Below are positions 10,200 through 18,281 of a stretch of 64,000 nucleotides of DNA, in pieces. Where the stretch lies: positions 62,001 to 126,000 of the forward strand of contig JADGJL010000006.1 of assembly GCA_027600665.1 (NCBI GenBank). Reading direction: 5' to 3'. The DNA comes from Irineochytrium annulatum (Eukaryota; Chytridiomycota; Chytridiomycetes; Chytridiales; Chytridiaceae). Position numbers and translations under genes: made by a program. Positions within the stretch are counted from its first letter, which is position 1. Each line of letters opens with the position of its first letter. Below the pieces are notes generated by a model. The model was not told the DNA's origin, did not search any database, and was given only the letters and a program-made list of their open reading frames with translations.

Positions 10200-10916
10200 A
10201 TGAACAAGAAAAGTAGATTTCAGCGGTTAAAATGGGCCAGTACAGGGATTTTGCTCAGTTTCGTATTATTTGCTCTACCTGCATCTGCCGCGTGGAATGA
10301 TACATATCAGGGTTATGCGACGTATACGGGCTCAGGTTACTCGGGAGGTGCGCTGTTGCTTGATCCCATCCCTTCGGACATGAAAATTACTGCACTTAAT
10401 CCAATCCAGCTCAATTATAACGGTGTCAAAGCTGCTCTAGCGGGAGCCTACCTCGAAGTCCAAGGTCCGAAAGGCAAAACAACGGTCTATGTAACAGACC
10501 TCTATCCGGAGGGTGCCAGTGGAGCGCTCGATCTATCGCCAAATGCCTTTAACCTGATTGGTGACCCAAAGGCAGGCAAAATCAATATCAGCTGGAAAGT
10601 AGTCAAAGCTCCCACCCAAGGCAATGTCTCCTATCGGATCAAGGAAGGCAGCAGTCAGTGGTGGGCAGCCATTCAGGTCCGCAACCATAAGTATCCGGTG
10701 CTGAAGTTCGAAGTGAAACAGAAGGATGGTACGTGGCTCAATCTTGAAAAGCAGGACTATAATCATTTCCTCGGAACCGGACTGGGCAAAGAAAAACTAA
10801 ACGTTCGTATGACCGATATTCGCGGTCAGGTAATAAATGACACGATCCCAGCTCTACCTAATGATGGATCGGGTGGTGCGTACATCGTACCGGGCAATGT
10901 CCAGTTTTCGGATTGA
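10200..10916 (+). CDS. Bacterial expansin (EXLX1-type)
   Basis: 238 residues with a Sec signal peptide ending ASA-A (about residue 32). The mature protein has the two expansin domains: a six-stranded double-psi barrel (GYATYTGSGYSGG ... TDLYPEGASGALDLS, with the conserved Thr, Asp and Tyr of the active groove) and a carbohydrate-binding CBM63 domain with the aromatic platform SSQWWAAIQVRNHKYPV. It is closely similar to Bacillus YoaJ/EXLX1. Expansins loosen cellulose/xyloglucan contacts without hydrolysis and help root colonisation. AGAGGGGG lies upstream of the start. It is monocistronic, with about 330 nt upstream containing only the previous terminator. Confidence 0.95.
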   Translation: MNKKSRFQRLKWASTGILLSFVLFALPASAAWNDTYQGYATYTGSGYSGGALLLDPIPSDMKITALNPIQLNYNGVKAALAGAYLEVQGPKGKTTVYVTDLYPEGASGALDLSPNAFNLIGDPKAGKINISWKVVKAPTQGNVSYRIKEGSSQWWAAIQVRNHKYPVLKFEVKQKDGTWLNLEKQDYNHFLGTGLGKEKLNVRMTDIRGQVINDTIPALPNDGSGGAYIVPGNVQFSD

Positions 10917-10946
10917 CAGATATACGAAGGTGTTATAAAAAGAAGT

Positions 10947-11165
10947 ATGTTCATTGACGAACAGTTCAGCCAGTGTCCGGTCCTGGTGGTTCACCCCGAA
11001 TTGGACCCCATGACACCTTTCAGGTTCAGCCAACCTTTTTTTGATCGTTTGGTGGTAGATAAGGAATGCATCATTTTGGAGGGTGCAGGCCATTTTCCTA
11101 TAGAACAGCCAGGACTGAAGCAGTTGGAGGTAGCGGTGTTACGATTTTTACAAGAGATTCAATAA
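10947..11165 (+). pseudogene. Alpha/beta hydrolase remnant (C-terminal fragment)
   Basis: An open frame of 72 residues that matches only the C-terminal end of an alpha/beta hydrolase: a strand CPVLVVHPELDPMTP carrying the acid residue, a helix, and EGAGHFPIEQP with the catalytic His. The nucleophile elbow and the whole core are missing; the codons just upstream contain a stop, and there is no good ribosome site. It is read as a decayed gene left by deletion between the expansin and phzF-like genes, not a functional small protein. Confidence 0.6.
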
Positions 11166-11227
11166 TCCAATGATATAAGGTCATGATATGGCTTCAAAAA
11201 TACATAGTTCTCATATCTTTAATATAG

Positions 11228-11252
11228 AAAACACCTCCCATTAAGGGAGGTG
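11228..11252 (-). terminator. Rho-independent terminator of the PhzF gene
   Basis: CACCTCCC (11232-11239) / GGGAGGTG (11245-11252), with T-rich sequence to the left. The gene's stop codon (11241-11243) lies inside the loop. Confidence 0.7.
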
Positions 11253-12119
11253 AATTTGAATGTTTTTGATATGAATTGCACGACCGCCAACCTGAATCTG
11301 TATAATTTCATTGGAGCTGTCCAAAGTTAATCTGGCTCGGATTTCGGAGGGGCGGTTCATGGTATACCCTTGTCTGATCGTATACGTGTGATGATGAGGA
11401 TCTGTAAGCTGGTTGTAATGGTGTAAATAACAGAGCATGGCACCATTGGAGGTACCCGTTGCACTCTCTTCCGGTATATCATACAGTGGTGCAAAATTAC
11501 GACATTCGGTCAGAACGTCCATAACATCTGATTCGAGTGTAAACACGTGATAACCTATGGCATGATGAGTCTTGCTTATTTCCGTGATACGCTGGAAGTC
11601 AGGATCAATTTTGGTCAGAACATCAACATCTTTAACAGCTATCATGATATCAGGTAGCCCGGTAGACACAATCTGTACAGGAAGTTCGGAATGTAAATCC
11701 TCCGTAGAAATACGTAATGAATCGGCAATCTGCTGACGATCCACGATCTCCCCAAACTCCGGCAAAGTCTGTGCCAGGTAGACTTCTCCATTGTCTTCAA
11801 TAACAACTTTAAGAATTCCGGCGAGTGTCTCCAGTGTATATGTACCAACATCAACGAGATGTTGTGTTTTCATTAGATAAAATAAAGCAATTGTGGCATG
11901 TCCGCAGAGATCAACTTCATCACTTGGAGTGAAGAAACGTACTTTTAAATCAGCCTGTTCCGAGGGCATAACAAATGCAGTTTCTGAAAAACCGACTTGT
12001 CTGGCAATCTCCTGCATCTGGGATTCAGACAAATGCGCTGCTTGTAAAACAACACCTGCGGGGTTTCCGCCAAGAGCCTTGTCCGAAAATGCATGTAATG
12101 TACTTACTTCAACTTCCAT
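11241..12119 (-). CDS. PhzF family isomerase-like protein
   Basis: 292 residues, the standard size of PhzF/YddE proteins with two mirrored diaminopimelate-epimerase-like domains. Marks: an N-terminal LHAFSDKALGGNPAGVVL, SETAFVMPS, LCGHATIALFYLM in domain 1, and FAPLYDIPEESATGTSNGAMLCYL with the conserved EESATG loop in domain 2. True PhzF isomerises dihydro-hydroxyanthranilate in phenazine synthesis; no other phenazine gene is here, so the substrate is unknown. GTGAGGT lies just before the start. Confidence 0.9.
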   Translation of the reverse strand: MEVEVSTLHAFSDKALGGNPAGVVLQAAHLSESQMQEIARQVGFSETAFVMPSEQADLKVRFFTPSDEVDLCGHATIALFYLMKTQHLVDVGTYTLETLAGILKVVIEDNGEVYLAQTLPEFGEIVDRQQIADSLRISTEDLHSELPVQIVSTGLPDIMIAVKDVDVLTKIDPDFQRITEISKTHHAIGYHVFTLESDVMDVLTECRNFAPLYDIPEESATGTSNGAMLCYLHHYNQLTDPHHHTYTIRQGYTMNRPSEIRARLTLDSSNEIIQIQVGGRAIHIKNIQIHLP

Positions 12120-12318
12120 ATTGTTACCTCACTTGTTCAAGTATTGGATTAAGGACTAACATAATCAATAATCGACATTATATCATGATTGTTGAACTGG
12201 ATACTGAATCCCTTGATTGCTGTGATTTTTTGAATGAATAGGTCAAGTGACTGCTGGGAAAGGGTAATGAAGGGAGAGAGAGCATAAAGATAATCCAATG
12301 GAAAGGCTGGGATCTCTA

Positions 12319-13245
12319 ATGAAAGCAATTGTGATTGAGGAATTTGGTGGAGCGGAACAATTGAAGGAACAAGAAGTAGCCAAACCAGCATGTGGAGTGA
12401 ATCAGGTACTGATCAGAACGCATGCCACGTCGGTAAATCCGGTGGATTTTAAGATTAGACAAGGCTATATGAAAGAAGCAGCGGATAATTTTCCGTTGAT
12501 TCTGGGCGGAGATGTTGCGGGTACTGTGGCTGAAGTAGGCTCGAATGTTACAAGATTCAGAGAAGGTGACAGGGTATTTGCACGTCCGCGCGAATTCGGA
12601 ACCTATGCAGAATATGTTGCAGTTGATGCAGACATTATTGCCCGTATACCGGAGAATTTAAGCTTCGAGGAAGCGGCAGCGATCCCGCTGGCAGCGATGA
12701 CGGCTTGGCAAGCTCTTGTAGATCATGGACGTCTAGGTAAAGGGCAGAAGGTACTCATCCATGCTGGGTCAGGTGGTGTGGGAACGTATGCCATTCAGAT
12801 TGCCAAGTCCCTCGGCGCTGAAGTGGCTTCTACGGCCAGTGATTCAAACGAAGCGTTACTTCGATCGCTGGGTGTGGATCATTTTATCAACTATAAAAAA
12901 GAAGATTTCTCGGAGATTCTCTCCGGTTATGATGTTGTACTGGACACCATGGGTGGTGATATTCAGCGCGACAGCTTCAAGGTGTTGAAGTCCGGCGGGC
13001 ATCTGGTATCCTTGGTGGAACAACCGGATGAGAAGCTTGCCAAGGAAGTTGGAGTGACGGCCAACGTCTTCATGATGGAGCCCAAAGGGGATCAACTGGA
13101 TCAGTTGGCTGAACTGGCTGCGGAAGGCAAACTCAAATCGGTTATTGATGGAACCTACCCGTTAACTGAGCAGGGATTAAGGGAAGCACACGAGAAAAGT
13201 GAATCCCATCATACGCGTGGAAAACTCGTTATTCAGGTGCAATAG
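12319..13245 (+). CDS. NADP-dependent quinone oxidoreductase, MDR superfamily
   Basis: 308 residues, zinc-free medium-chain dehydrogenase/reductase of the quinone reductase type. It opens MKAIVIEEFGG, has the GroES-like N-terminal domain (TSVNPVDFKIRQG, GGDVAGTVAEVGS) and the nucleotide fold AGSGGVGTYAIQIAKSLGA. It has no zinc-binding cysteine cluster. It reduces quinones or activated alkenes with NADPH. The start at 12319 is favoured by alignment with family N-termini over ATG 12298. Its 3' end overlaps the convergent DJ-1 gene by 17 nt. Confidence 0.9.
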   Translation: MKAIVIEEFGGAEQLKEQEVAKPACGVNQVLIRTHATSVNPVDFKIRQGYMKEAADNFPLILGGDVAGTVAEVGSNVTRFREGDRVFARPREFGTYAEYVAVDADIIARIPENLSFEEAAAIPLAAMTAWQALVDHGRLGKGQKVLIHAGSGGVGTYAIQIAKSLGAEVASTASDSNEALLRSLGVDHFINYKKEDFSEILSGYDVVLDTMGGDIQRDSFKVLKSGGHLVSLVEQPDEKLAKEVGVTANVFMMEPKGDQLDQLAELAAEGKLKSVIDGTYPLTEQGLREAHEKSESHHTRGKLVIQVQ

Positions 13246-13867
13246 AGTTCATTAACTCATAGAAGTATGTGGACTCTTGAGTCCGATTCAGATTGTACCA
13301 GGCCAGTAAAGTTTCTGGTGTGAAGACATCCAGCTTCTTCAGTACATGCATCGTAAATTCTAACGGAGCTATTCCAGATGCAGTAACTACATTTCCATCG
13401 GTTACTGCTGGCTCCGTTTGATAATAAGTTTCTCCGGTATAATCTGGACATATCATCTTCAGGTATTGCAGATCATTGCTTGTATGCTGTATGGAGTCCA
13501 GTAACCCCATCTTTGCGAGTCTAACTGTGGCACCACAAATGGCCGCAACAACCGTACCTTTTTCTATAGCGTCAGTAACTTTTTTTAATAGGGGATCATG
13601 GATGGTGTCCATCCAGGTATTTCCTCCCGGAAGAATGATGACGTCGTTACCTTTCAACGTACATTCATCAATCGAAATATGGGGAAGGATGTTCAATCCG
13701 CCCATGGTCGTTACCGGATGTTGATCTGCACCTACGGTTATAACCTGTAAAGGCTCAATATCTTTCTTAAAATATCTTCCCGAGTTCAGTTCAGCAGTTA
13801 AATAACCTACCTCCCAGTCTGACATCGTATTAAATACATAAAGATATATGTTCTTCTTTTGCATCAT
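13229..13867 (-). CDS. DJ-1/PfpI family protein (type 1 glutamine amidotransferase-like)
   Basis: 212 residues with the class I GATase fold: LPGGNTWMD (glycine loop with an acidic environment), and the nucleophile elbow AAICGATVRLA with Cys, the hallmark of DJ-1/PfpI proteins; the third residue is within YYQTEPAVTDGNVVTASGIAPLEF. Such proteins act as glyoxalases, chaperones or ThiJ-type hydrolases; which applies here cannot be told. Two ATG codons (13867 and 13864) lie 4 and 7 nt after GGGGAG, either may be used. It overlaps convergently with the quinone reductase. Confidence 0.85.
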   Translation of the reverse strand: MMQKKNIYLYVFNTMSDWEVGYLTAELNSGRYFKKDIEPLQVITVGADQHPVTTMGGLNILPHISIDECTLKGNDVIILPGGNTWMDTIHDPLLKKVTDAIEKGTVVAAICGATVRLAKMGLLDSIQHTSNDLQYLKMICPDYTGETYYQTEPAVTDGNVVTASGIAPLEFTMHVLKKLDVFTPETLLAWYNLNRTQESTYFYELMNSIAPE

Positions 13868-13913
13868 ACACTCCCCTTTTGTAATTCATGATTGATTGGA
13901 TTACTCTTGTATT

Positions 13914-13952
13914 ATAAAAAAACTTCACTGACATTTACCGTCAGTAAAGTTT
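13914..13952 (-). terminator. Rho-independent terminator after WYL regulator
   Basis: AACTTCACTGAC (13921-13932) pairs with GTCAGTAAAGTT (13940-13951); a T-run follows on the minus strand. Confidence 0.85.
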
Positions 13953-14927
13953 TCAAACTTGATAATGATCAATGAGATCATGCAGAACTTCAACCATCCT
14001 TTGCTTCAAACTTATAGGTTCAATGACCTGAACAGATCTGCCATAGGATAAAAGCAAGATAGGAACATATTGAAGGATGTCTTCTTTGTCGAGTGAGAAT
14101 GTTGCTTTTTCAGCAGTCCGTTCTTGGAGATGGTGTCCCAAAAACCAATGCAGGCATAGGCTATCCAGTGTGCTTGATTTACCTGTAAGCACCAGAGGAA
14201 TAAATGATGTCGGATTTTGTGCTTCCGGAAGGAGGCTGCCTCTGAAAAATTCACTTGCCGAAAAATGAGGTGGTCGGTTGAACATCATTTCTGTCTGGTT
14301 AGCACAAATGATTCGATCCACTCTAAAACTGCGAATGTCATTCCGAAAATGACAAAAGGCTATAACATACCAATGATGATTCCAATAGATTATTCCATAG
14401 GGGTCCACGATTCTACACTTGGATTGCTCTTCGTGACTGGTTAGGTAATCGATTTCTACAGACGACTTTTGGAGTACACTTTGCTCTAATGTCTTTAATA
14501 TGATCTCGGTACTGGGCTCTATTCTTGGCTTCCCAAGGGAACCGATCACTTCAACCCCTTCAAATTGTTGCTTAATCATATTCTCCTGTTCTTGATTGGA
14601 GTGCATCATAAGCTTTGAAGTTGCGCTATCTAATGCCTCTCCTAAAAAATACCCAGCTTCTTTGGCGAAAATGGCAGCATGAAGTAATGTCGTTTTCTCT
14701 CCTACATCCAAAAGAAGAGGACTTTTAATGAATTGATTCAAGAGAGTATACCCGCCATGATGACCCGTGTCAGATATTATCGGTACACCACTGGCGCAAA
14801 GTGCATCCATATAACGGTAAACGGTTCGTATATTCATTTCTAATTTTTCAGATATTTGATGGGCTGTAATTTTTCGGCCTGAGTTAAGCAGCCATAGGAT
14901 GGCCAACATATTATCCAGCTTAGACAT
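13953..14927 (-). CDS. WYL-domain transcriptional regulator with DeoR-type HTH
   Basis: 324 residues. The N-terminal winged HTH (KLDNMLAILWLLNSGRKITAHQISEKLEMNIRTVYRYMDALCASGVPI) is the HTH_11/DeoR type used by WYL regulators. The middle to C-terminal part is the WYL sensor fold (VEIDYLTS ... VDPYGIIYWNHHWYVIAFC, RSFRVDRI). The start at 14927 follows GAGGTG by 6 nt. It is divergent from the cyclase gene across 95 nt, so it probably regulates that gene and itself. Confidence 0.9.
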   Translation of the reverse strand: MSKLDNMLAILWLLNSGRKITAHQISEKLEMNIRTVYRYMDALCASGVPIISDTGHHGGYTLLNQFIKSPLLLDVGEKTTLLHAAIFAKEAGYFLGEALDSATSKLMMHSNQEQENMIKQQFEGVEVIGSLGKPRIEPSTEIILKTLEQSVLQKSSVEIDYLTSHEEQSKCRIVDPYGIIYWNHHWYVIAFCHFRNDIRSFRVDRIICANQTEMMFNRPPHFSASEFFRGSLLPEAQNPTSFIPLVLTGKSSTLDSLCLHWFLGHHLQERTAEKATFSLDKEDILQYVPILLLSYGRSVQVIEPISLKQRMVEVLHDLIDHYQV

Positions 14928-15022
14928 TAATTTCACCTCAGAGATTAATCAATCATTTATTTTCTGGTGTAATAGGATATAATAGGGGAAAATTATTCCA
15001 TTCTGTGCATGAGGTGATATGG

Positions 15023-15760
15023 ATGTCCAACGAACTCATTCAAGCCATTCAATTGTTAAAAGAAAAGAAGTGGGTGGATCTGACCCATACATTTGGACCG
15101 AAATCCCCACATTTCTCAGCTTTTGAAGAAGCCCAATTTGATACGCTGTTTAATCACGATCAAGGTTTCTTTGCTCAGAGCTTCAAGTTCCCCGGTCAAT
15201 ACGGTACACATCTTGATGCGCCGATTCACTTTGTTCGGGATACCCGGTATCTGGATGAACTAGGTTTGAAGGAACTTGTGCTCCCGCTTATCGTCATTGA
15301 CCAGTCAGCCGAAGTGGCGAATAACCCGGATTTTACACTGGATGTAGAGCATATTCATGAATTTGAAAGAGAACATGGCATGATTGAAGCAGGAAGCTTC
15401 GTAGCTTTACGTACGGATTGGAGCAAACGTTGGCCGAGTCATGAAGCATTTGATAACAAGGATGATGAGGGCAACAGTCATGCACCTGGATGGTCGGTGA
15501 GTGCACTTATGTTCTTATTTGAGGAACGAAAAATAAAGGCCATTGGGCACGAAACCTTTGACACGGATTCAGCCGTAGATTATCAGAAGAATGGGGCACT
15601 CCTGGCAGAATATTATGTGCTTGCTCAGGATACATACCAGGTTGAGCTGTTAACGAATCTGGATCAGGTGCCAGCTAAAGGCGCGGTCATCTTCAATATT
15701 GTACCCAAGGCGGAGAAAGCCTCCGGCTTCCCGGTTCGATCCTTTGCTATTCTGCCGTGA
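15023..15760 (+). CDS. Cyclase family protein (kynurenine formamidase-like)
   Basis: 245 residues of the metal-dependent cyclase/KynB fold. The signature GQYGTHLDAPIHF (HxGTHxDxPxHF-type, here Q-Y-G-T-H-L-D) gives the metal ligands, supported by DLTHTFGPKSP near the N-terminus and GHETFDTDSA near the C-terminus. Family members hydrolyse N-formylkynurenine or related amides/esters; the substrate is not fixed here. The start has GAGGTG 6 nt before it. It is divergent from the WYL regulator, its likely controller, and ends with a terminator. Confidence 0.88.
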   Translation: MSNELIQAIQLLKEKKWVDLTHTFGPKSPHFSAFEEAQFDTLFNHDQGFFAQSFKFPGQYGTHLDAPIHFVRDTRYLDELGLKELVLPLIVIDQSAEVANNPDFTLDVEHIHEFEREHGMIEAGSFVALRTDWSKRWPSHEAFDNKDDEGNSHAPGWSVSALMFLFEERKIKAIGHETFDTDSAVDYQKNGALLAEYYVLAQDTYQVELLTNLDQVPAKGAVIFNIVPKAEKASGFPVRSFAILP

Positions 15761-15882
15761 AAAGGGGTAGGTCCAAGCATCATTCCATCTTCTTGGTACT
15801 GAAAACCGACCATTTTGAACGCGCACTAATAGATCAATCAGGTATTAACTAGATTAACTGATCCACATATGTAAGTAGCATG

Positions 15883-15908
15883 GGAGGCGCAATACGCCTC
15901 CTTTTTTA
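15883..15908 (+). terminator. Rho-independent terminator after cyclase gene
   Basis: GGAGGCG (15883-15889), loop CAATA, CGCCTCC (15895-15901), then TTTTTT. Confidence 0.85.
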
Positions 15909-15913
15909 TGTTG

Positions 15914-16114
15914 TTACTTTTGATCCGAATGAGGATCTTGATTAAATCTTTGAGAGATTTTCTTCTCTGTTTTCTTACGCCGTATCCAGCGTTTGAGTAC
16001 ACCTTCTTCTTTGCGTTCTTGCAGTGTCTCCTTCAAACCTTGAATCATAAATTCCGATCTTCGTCTGTCATCCCGACCAATCTCGCGTAATTCTTTAATA
16101 AATTTGTCGTCCAT
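15914..16114 (-). CDS. LexA-controlled small charged protein (66 aa)
   Basis: 66 residues, entirely helical and highly charged (DDKFIKELREIGRDDRRRSE, a KETLQERKEEG helix, a basic KRWIRRKKTEKK segment), with no membrane segment or family that I recognise. The start at 16114 (MDDK) has GAGAGG upstream and is fixed by a sigma-A promoter at 16145-16173; the longer frame to 16183 begins upstream of the promoter and cannot be the transcript's start. The promoter spacer holds a LexA box (16152-16165), so it is probably an SOS-induced gene. It is convergent with the cyclase gene. Confidence 0.7.
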   Translation of the reverse strand: MDDKFIKELREIGRDDRRRSEFMIQGLKETLQERKEEGVLKRWIRRKKTEKKISQRFNQDPHSDQK

Positions 16115-16144
16115 ATCTGCCTCTCGCTTATTCAGGATAATCTC

Positions 16145-16173
16145 ATTATACCGAACGTACGTTCTTTTATCAA
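16145..16173 (-). promoter_or_regulatory. Sigma-A promoter with LexA (SOS) box in the spacer
   Basis: On the minus strand: TTGATA (-35, 16168-16173), 17-nt spacer, TATAAT (-10, 16145-16150). The spacer contains CGAACGTACGTTCT (plus strand 16152-16165), matching the Gram-positive LexA consensus CGAAC-N4-GTTCG with one final mismatch. LexA bound there would block polymerase. Confidence 0.85.
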
Positions 16174-16330
16174 GTTTTACCATTATGAATGATGTTCGAG
16201 ATCAATATAGTGAAAAGAAGCACAGGAACAATGCACGGACTGTGTGAGAATGGTACTAGAGGGGGCGATCATCATCCTTCTATGAATGATTGTATGAGGT
16301 TGAGAAACGAGAGGACGGAAGGAGCAATTC

Positions 16331-16786
16331 ATGATGAAGCAAAGTGAAGGCAGATCGTGGTTACTCATTTTGATGCATGGAATTCTGGGGGTTGGGGCGA
16401 TCGTTGGAGGAAGCATGTTAATCATCGACCCAACTGGAAATAGGCTGAATTTGCCTGAATCTTTGTTGCTGAATTCTCCGTTTTCCAGTTTTTTGTTTCC
16501 GGGAATCATCCTATTGCTGGTTCTTGGTGTGATGCCTATAATGATTGCTATTGCACTCATACGCTACACTCCTTGGGCGCCGGGTGAGAGGCTGAATCTC
16601 TATACTGACCGCTACTGGGCCTGGACTTTTTCCTTATACACGGGGTTTGCCCTCATCATCTGGATTATGGCGCAGGTGTATTGGATTCAGGATGTCTCTA
16701 TCATTCACTTGGTCTATTTTGCATGGGGCGTGGGTACTCAAGTTGTGACTTTATTACCTTCTGTACAGCGAACATATTCGAAATAA
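16331..16786 (+). CDS. Four-helix membrane protein, unknown function
   Basis: 151 residues with about four membrane segments (residues 10-28, 54-76, 95-115, 122-142) and a short outside loop. GGAAGGAG precedes the start at 16331; a second ATG follows at 16334. No catalytic motif is seen. A hairpin with few T follows at 16817-16842 (CGAAAGAATC / GATTCTTTCG), a weak terminator. Confidence 0.75.
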   Translation: MMKQSEGRSWLLILMHGILGVGAIVGGSMLIIDPTGNRLNLPESLLLNSPFSSFLFPGIILLLVLGVMPIMIAIALIRYTPWAPGERLNLYTDRYWAWTFSLYTGFALIIWIMAQVYWIQDVSIIHLVYFAWGVGTQVVTLLPSVQRTYSK

Positions 16787-16885
16787 ACTGCTTGTATATG
16801 GAACTAACGGCTGTCGAAAGAATCGTTGAATGATTCTTTCGGCGGCTATTTGTTATGGGCCTCGAGCGGAAACATGTTGTTGTAG

Positions 16886-16940
16886 TTGACAAAGAACGGA
16901 TATCCTCGCATACTTACGTAATAAACTTTATAAAGTATGT
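16886..16940 (+). promoter_or_regulatory. Promoter with inverted-repeat operator candidate
   Basis: TTGACA (16886-16891), 17 nt, CATACT (16909-16914). The -10 overlaps CATACTT, which recurs inverted as AAGTATG at 16934-16940, a plausible operator for the small downstream gene. Confidence 0.5.
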
Positions 16941-17013
16941 TTACTAATGAGGAATAAGCATATGTATGAATATCGCAAAATCATAATTTGCAGGAAACAG
17001 GGAGGTGTCATGG

Positions 17014-17130
17014 ATGGTATACATTATTATGGCAATTATAATTTGGGCTGGTGCCTATGCAAATATGGTCTTGTCAAAACAGCCGATTGAAGTAAAACCT
17101 GTGAAGTCGATGGATGATTTGTTTGAGTGA
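17014..17130 (+). CDS. Small single-pass membrane protein (38 aa)
   Basis: Start ATG at 17014 has GGGAGGTG 9 nt upstream. It encodes MVYIIMAIIIWAGAYANMV (one membrane helix) followed by a polar tail ending DDLFE. The alternative frame from the ATG at 17010 gives a 26-codon non-hydrophobic peptide, so the membrane frame is preferred. It has its own promoter candidate at 16886-16914. No family recognised; supported by the ribosome site, promoter and helix only. Confidence 0.5.
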   Translation: MVYIIMAIIIWAGAYANMVLSKQPIEVKPVKSMDDLFE

Positions 17131-17279
17131 ACAGAGTAGCTTTGGCGATTCCGATTATTGGCGAGCACGAAGGAACTCGTGGGTTCGAGTAAGGTATTGC
17201 GTTGTGCTATGATATGGAGTGAAATGACATCCATACCATTGCTTTGGCTCCATTGAACCAGAGTGGAAACGAGAGGGTT

Positions 17280-18281
17280 ATGAAAAAAGCCAATGCTACA
17301 ATGATGAAATACATCAATTTGAATAATGTGCGTGAAGTCATGCAGCAGATCGAGACGGCAACCAAACCGCAATTAGCCTCATTAACCAATCTTAGTGTGG
17401 TTACGATCAATGCGCTGATCCAGGAATTATGTGATGGCGGAGAGTTGTTCCAGGATAAAGTGGTTCCCTCGAATGGCGGGCGTCCTGCTCAGGCATATCG
17501 ATATAATTATAATTACAAGCTTGCTTTGGTTCTTTACATCAAAGAGATGAAAGGCCAAGAGTTGATTTCGGCAACGGTCATGAATCTGGAGAATAAGGTT
17601 GTGTTGAAGGAAGAGAGCATCCTGCCTGCTTTTGATAAACAACATGTGCTGCAACTTATTGCGCGTTTCGTTGCGGAGTACCCCTCCATTGATATGATTG
17701 GCATCGGAATTCCAGGACAAGCCGTGGACGGGGATATCACGGTGAGCAGTCATGAAGAGCTTATTCATTCCCATCTGATACGGGAGATCGAGAGCGAGTT
17801 CCAGCTGAAAGTTCTCGTGGAGAATGATGTGAATGCAGCGATTAGCGGGTACTGTGCACAGCATGCTGATCTGAAAGAACAGAGTGTAGCAGGAATTTAT
17901 TTTCCTAACCGATACCCGCCGGGTATGGGCATGATGTTGAATGGACAGATGATCCGCGGGAAAAACGGGATGTTTGGTGAGGTTAAGTATCTTCCTTACT
18001 CACCAGATTGGAGACGTGACATGAGCAAAAACGACTTTGTATTGCAGGTATGTAATATTCTGCAAACGATCAATGCCGTCGTCGCCCCGCACCAGATTGT
18101 CATTTATCAGGAACGTGTGGAGAGAGAAGAACTGGACTTGGCGTGGAAACAGTACGGGGAGCAGCATCCCATGCCGGCATTGCCCGAGATCGTACATCAG
18201 GACTCGTTTCAACATGATTTTGATGCTGGGTTAAGGGGAATGGTTCTTAAGGCGTTGAAGAGGAGGATTCATCATGCGTGA
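17280..18281 (+). CDS. ROK family transcriptional regulator
   Basis: 333 residues. The N-terminal winged HTH (NVREVMQQIETATKPQLASLTNLSVVTINALIQELCDGGEL) is followed by an actin-like ROK domain (SIDMIGIGIPGQAVDG, VLVENDVNAAISGY, NGQMIRGKNGMFGEVKYLP). The usual ROK zinc motif (CGxxGCxE) is not present, so it is a divergent ROK without the zinc site. Sugar-responsive repressors of NagC/XylR type belong here. The ATG at 17280 is chosen over TTG 17244. It overlaps the acetyltransferase start by 8 nt, so the pair forms an operon. Confidence 0.85.
   Translation: MKKANATMMKYINLNNVREVMQQIETATKPQLASLTNLSVVTINALIQELCDGGELFQDKVVPSNGGRPAQAYRYNYNYKLALVLYIKEMKGQELISATVMNLENKVVLKEESILPAFDKQHVLQLIARFVAEYPSIDMIGIGIPGQAVDGDITVSSHEELIHSHLIREIESEFQLKVLVENDVNAAISGYCAQHADLKEQSVAGIYFPNRYPPGMGMMLNGQMIRGKNGMFGEVKYLPYSPDWRRDMSKNDFVLQVCNILQTINAVVAPHQIVIYQERVEREELDLAWKQYGEQHPMPALPEIVHQDSFQHDFDAGLRGMVLKALKRRIHHA

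Noticed and set aside
16115..16183. N-terminal extension of the 66-residue SOS gene
   Set aside because: The codons lie upstream of the transcription start inferred from the promoter at 16145-16173.
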